Shown here: piece by piece, positions 10,298-12,320 of the stretch
How positions within the stretch are numbered: the stretch's first letter is position 1
Layout of the letters: each line of letters starts with the position of its first letter
Assembly (NCBI GenBank): GCA_013331015.1
Contig: DUHF01000144.1
Location: 1 to 12,320, forward strand
Direction of reading: 5' to 3'
Origin: Methanoregula sp.
GTDB lineage: Archaea; Halobacteriota; Methanomicrobia; Methanomicrobiales; Methanospirillaceae
Length of the DNA stretch: 12,320 nt
Notes under the pieces: generated by a model
What the model saw: only the letters and a program-made list of their open reading frames with translations
What the model was told of the DNA's origin: nothing
Database searches by the model: none
Made by a program: the position numbers and the translations under genes

Positions 10298-12320
10298 GTT
10301 CTTCACCTGTTCCTGTATCTACGCTAAATGCTATCCTGAATTCACACCCGTTGTCCCCCGCAAATTCGATGGTGCCGGCCAACTGCCCCACAAGGGAGGT
10401 CACGAGCTGGAGACCCAGCGTCTCGGTCTTATCCCACGCGAACCCGGCGGGGAGGCCTACGCCATTGTCCCAGACCGTGAGGAGATGCCGGTCCCCTTCC
10501 TTTTTGAAGATGATCCCGACGGTTCCTTTCCGGTCATCGGGAAATGCGTATTTGAGGGAATTGGAGAGGAGCTCGTTGACGATCAGGCTGACAGGAATCG
10601 CTTTACTGATGGGAAGAACGATCTCATCTGCCTCAACAGTCAGTTCCACCTTGTCTGCCTGGACATTGTACGAGTCGAGCAGGTTCTGTGCCACTTTCCG
10701 GATATATTCGCTGTAATCGATCTCTGCGAGACTTTTTGATTTATAGAGTTTTTCGTGGACGAGCGCAATCGACATCACCCGGTTCTGGCTCTCTTTGATC
10801 GCATCCCGGCTCTTCTCGTCCCTGACCATCTTCGCCTGCAGGCTGAGCAGGCTCGATATCACCTGCATGTTGTTCTTGACCCGGTGGTGAATCTCTTTTA
10901 AGAGGATCTCCTTCTCCTTTAACGATGCGGAGATCTCGTCCTGCAGGGCCTTTTTATACGTGATGTCGCGGGCAATTCCCGAAAATCCGATAAAGATACC
11001 CGAAGCGTCAATGTGGGGTGTGCCGTTGATCTCAAAGATGTGCACCTGTCCGCCGGCATCCACAAACGAGAGTTCAATGCCTGATACGGCAGTCTGCTGG
11101 CTGATATTGTGCTCGTGCAGCCTGGCAAAAGCCGGCCGACTGGCCTCGGTCATGAACAGGGTCGGACTCTTTTTGATGACCTCGGTGTCACGGAACCCCA
11201 GGATCGACTGGATATTCGGGCTGATATACGTGATGAGCCCGTCCGTATCGATATGGAAGATAAGGTCGTTGGTCTGTTCCACGAGCGACCGGTACTTCTC
11301 TTCGCTTATCCTGAGGGCTTCCATGACCCGGTTCCTCTCGACAATCTCGCTCCGGAGGTTCCCGGTGAGCCTGCTCAGTTCAGAAGTCCGCTCCTGCACC
11401 TTCTGTTCGAGCTCGAAATACGCCTTCTGCATGGCGTCCTCTGCCCGTTTGCGGTCGGTGATATCGAGAATATTCTCGAGCAGGTAGTGTTTTCCGGTGA
11501 TGGTGACCGGAACAATGGTCTTGGTTACCGGTACCTTTGTTCCCGATACCGTGATGAGGATCTGTTCGGTATTTTCAAACCGGAGGTTGAGATCGGTTAC
11601 CGGGCATCGCCCCTCCTTTACCGGACAGAATCCCTGCTGGCAGGGTTTCCCGATGAGTTCCCCGCGGCCGGCCCCGATCAGTCTCTCTGCGGCAGGGTTG
11701 AGATCGAAGATCCGGTGGGTGTCGGGCTCGATGATGACGAGCGCTGTCTGGACGGAGTTGAAGATCGTCTTGAGGTACGTCTCGCTGCCAGTGAGTTCCT
11801 CTTCGGCTTTGCGCTGCTCGGTAACGTCCTCAAGCGTCTCAAGAGCGCCGATAACGTCTCCCCTCTCATCGCGGATCACGATTGCCGTGCAGTGCAGCCA
11901 GGTGCCGTTTTTCCCGATCGTGGGAAAGAACTCGGTTATCTCAAAGGCACCGGGAGTATGCTTTGATTCCGTGCATTTTCCCTGGTACCATTCATCCAGT
12001 GCAACAAGGTTGTTGTCTATCAGGAGATCGGCAATGACCGGGCGCGGCATGGCGTAAAAGGCCTTCCAGGTCTCTTTTGTTCCCCGCATGTCGGCCTCAG
12101 CAATTCCCGTGTACCTAGAAAGCGACCGGTTCCAGTAGATCACTTCATGGTTCTGGCTGATGACAAAGAGCGGGATGGCAGAACCGTCGATGATGGCATG
12201 CAGTCGCTGCTCGCTTGCCCGTATGGCATCCTCCATCTGCTTGCGTTCCGTGATGTCACGGGCAATGGATAACGACACCTGCCGGCCCTGGAGCTCGAAG
12301 AGGTGGGAATTGACCTCAAC
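10290..12320 (-). CDS. multi-PAS sensor histidine kinase, HisKA_2 type (5' end outside the window)
   Basis: The frame stays open to the window edge, where it reads the tail of a PAS domain (VEVNSHLFEL...IARDITERK), so the gene begins upstream; 676 residues are visible. In order: end of a first PAS (1-27), a second PAS (about 35-170, with VIYWNRSLSRYTGI), a third PAS (about 180-290), a coiled-coil linker (about 295-335, KAYFELEQKVQERTSELSRL), a fourth PAS (about 340-455, ending IARDITYKK), then the kinase core. The core has the HisKA_2 box EIHHRVKNNMQVISSLLSLQ with the probable phospho-histidine H479, an N box NELLSNSLKYAF (about 582-593) and DNGVGLP (about 618-624). The third PAS carries three cysteines, C-x4-C-x6-C (about 227-239), possibly for a metal or redox cofactor. 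No membrane segment is visible, so at least this part is cytoplasmic. It likely phosphorylates the overlapping REC-PAS-PAS protein. Confidence 0.92.
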   Translation of the reverse strand, partial: VEVNSHLFELQGRQVSLSIARDITERKQMEDAIRASEQRLHAIIDGSAIPLFVISQNHEVIYWNRSLSRYTGIAEADMRGTKETWKAFYAMPRPVIADLLIDNNLVALDEWYQGKCTESKHTPGAFEITEFFPTIGKNGTWLHCTAIVIRDERGDVIGALETLEDVTEQRKAEEELTGSETYLKTIFNSVQTALVIIEPDTHRIFDLNPAAERLIGAGRGELIGKPCQQGFCPVKEGRCPVTDLNLRFENTEQILITVSGTKVPVTKTIVPVTITGKHYLLENILDITDRKRAEDAMQKAYFELEQKVQERTSELSRLTGNLRSEIVERNRVMEALRISEEKYRSLVEQTNDLIFHIDTDGLITYISPNIQSILGFRDTEVIKKSPTLFMTEASRPAFARLHEHNISQQTAVSGIELSFVDAGGQVHIFEINGTPHIDASGIFIGFSGIARDITYKKALQDEISASLKEKEILLKEIHHRVKNNMQVISSLLSLQAKMVRDEKSRDAIKESQNRVMSIALVHEKLYKSKSLAEIDYSEYIRKVAQNLLDSYNVQADKVELTVEADEIVLPISKAIPVSLIVNELLSNSLKYAFPDDRKGTVGIIFKKEGDRHLLTVWDNGVGLPAGFAWDKTETLGLQLVTSLVGQLAGTIEFAGDNGCEFRIAFSVDTGTGEEHG
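10304..10309 (-). promoter_or_regulatory. ribosome binding site of the response regulator
   Basis: Minus-strand AGGTGA lies inside the last codons of the kinase gene, six bases before ATG 10297. It decides the start against GTG 10306 and couples translation of the two genes. Confidence 0.6.

Noticed and set aside
12276..12278. GTG at 12276-12278 as the true start of the histidine kinase
   Set aside because: The frame continues upstream to the window edge with a typical PAS C-terminal sequence (VEVNSHLFEL), so the gene starts outside the window.
1..12320. CRISPR array, insertion sequence or integrase
   Set aside because: No regularly spaced repeats, transposase or integrase motifs were seen; the repeats present are few, irregular and hairpin-forming.

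Overview
The window looks like the chromosome of a methanogenic archaeon, probably of the order Methanomicrobiales (Methanoregula-like). This is an inference from gene content: a DUF2115 (UPF0305) protein typical of methanoarchaea, the siroheme-dependent Ahb route to heme b, a methanogen-style multi-PAS HisKA_2 kinase, Shine-Dalgarno sites of GGAGG/GGTGATC type and high GC. No rRNA, tRNA, CRISPR array or intact mobile element was seen.

Layout. Positions 1-27 hold the last codons of a plus-strand gene cut by the window edge, followed by a shared T/A-rich terminator zone. On the minus strand are katG (catalase-peroxidase, 204-2402) and upstream of it a DUF2115 gene (2697-3332). Divergent from that, on the plus strand, is a decayed aquaporin (3495-3825) that has lost its middle third and carries a one-base frameshift. 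Next comes a tightly overlapped plus-strand operon, ahbD-ahbA-ahbB-ahbC (about 3895-7200), and 51 bases later a DUF475/TerC-like membrane protein (7252-8190). Then follows a 1-kb gap (8191-9190) with no credible gene but several strong hairpins, GGGGG/CCCCC hairpin repeats and a bidirectional terminator. The right end is a minus-strand two-component pair: a multi-PAS histidine kinase that runs off the window (10290-12320) and, overlapping its 3' end by 8 nt, a REC-PAS-PAS response regulator (9191-10297).

How the genes fit together. AhbA/AhbB decarboxylate siroheme, AhbC removes two acetate side chains to give iron-coproporphyrin III, and AhbD turns two propionates into vinyls to give heme b. 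KatG, two genes away, needs heme b. If the host belongs to the cytochrome-free methanogens, KatG is the most obvious local consumer of that heme, so the left two thirds of the window may be a peroxide-defence and heme-supply neighbourhood. That link is inferred from gene order only. The two-component pair is a separate unit with no visible target.

The most unusual items are the collapsed aquaporin, the hairpin-rich 1-kb gap with a plus-strand terminator that has no obvious gene in front of it, the three-cysteine PAS domain in the kinase, and the terminator-like signals sitting on the likely start of ahbD.
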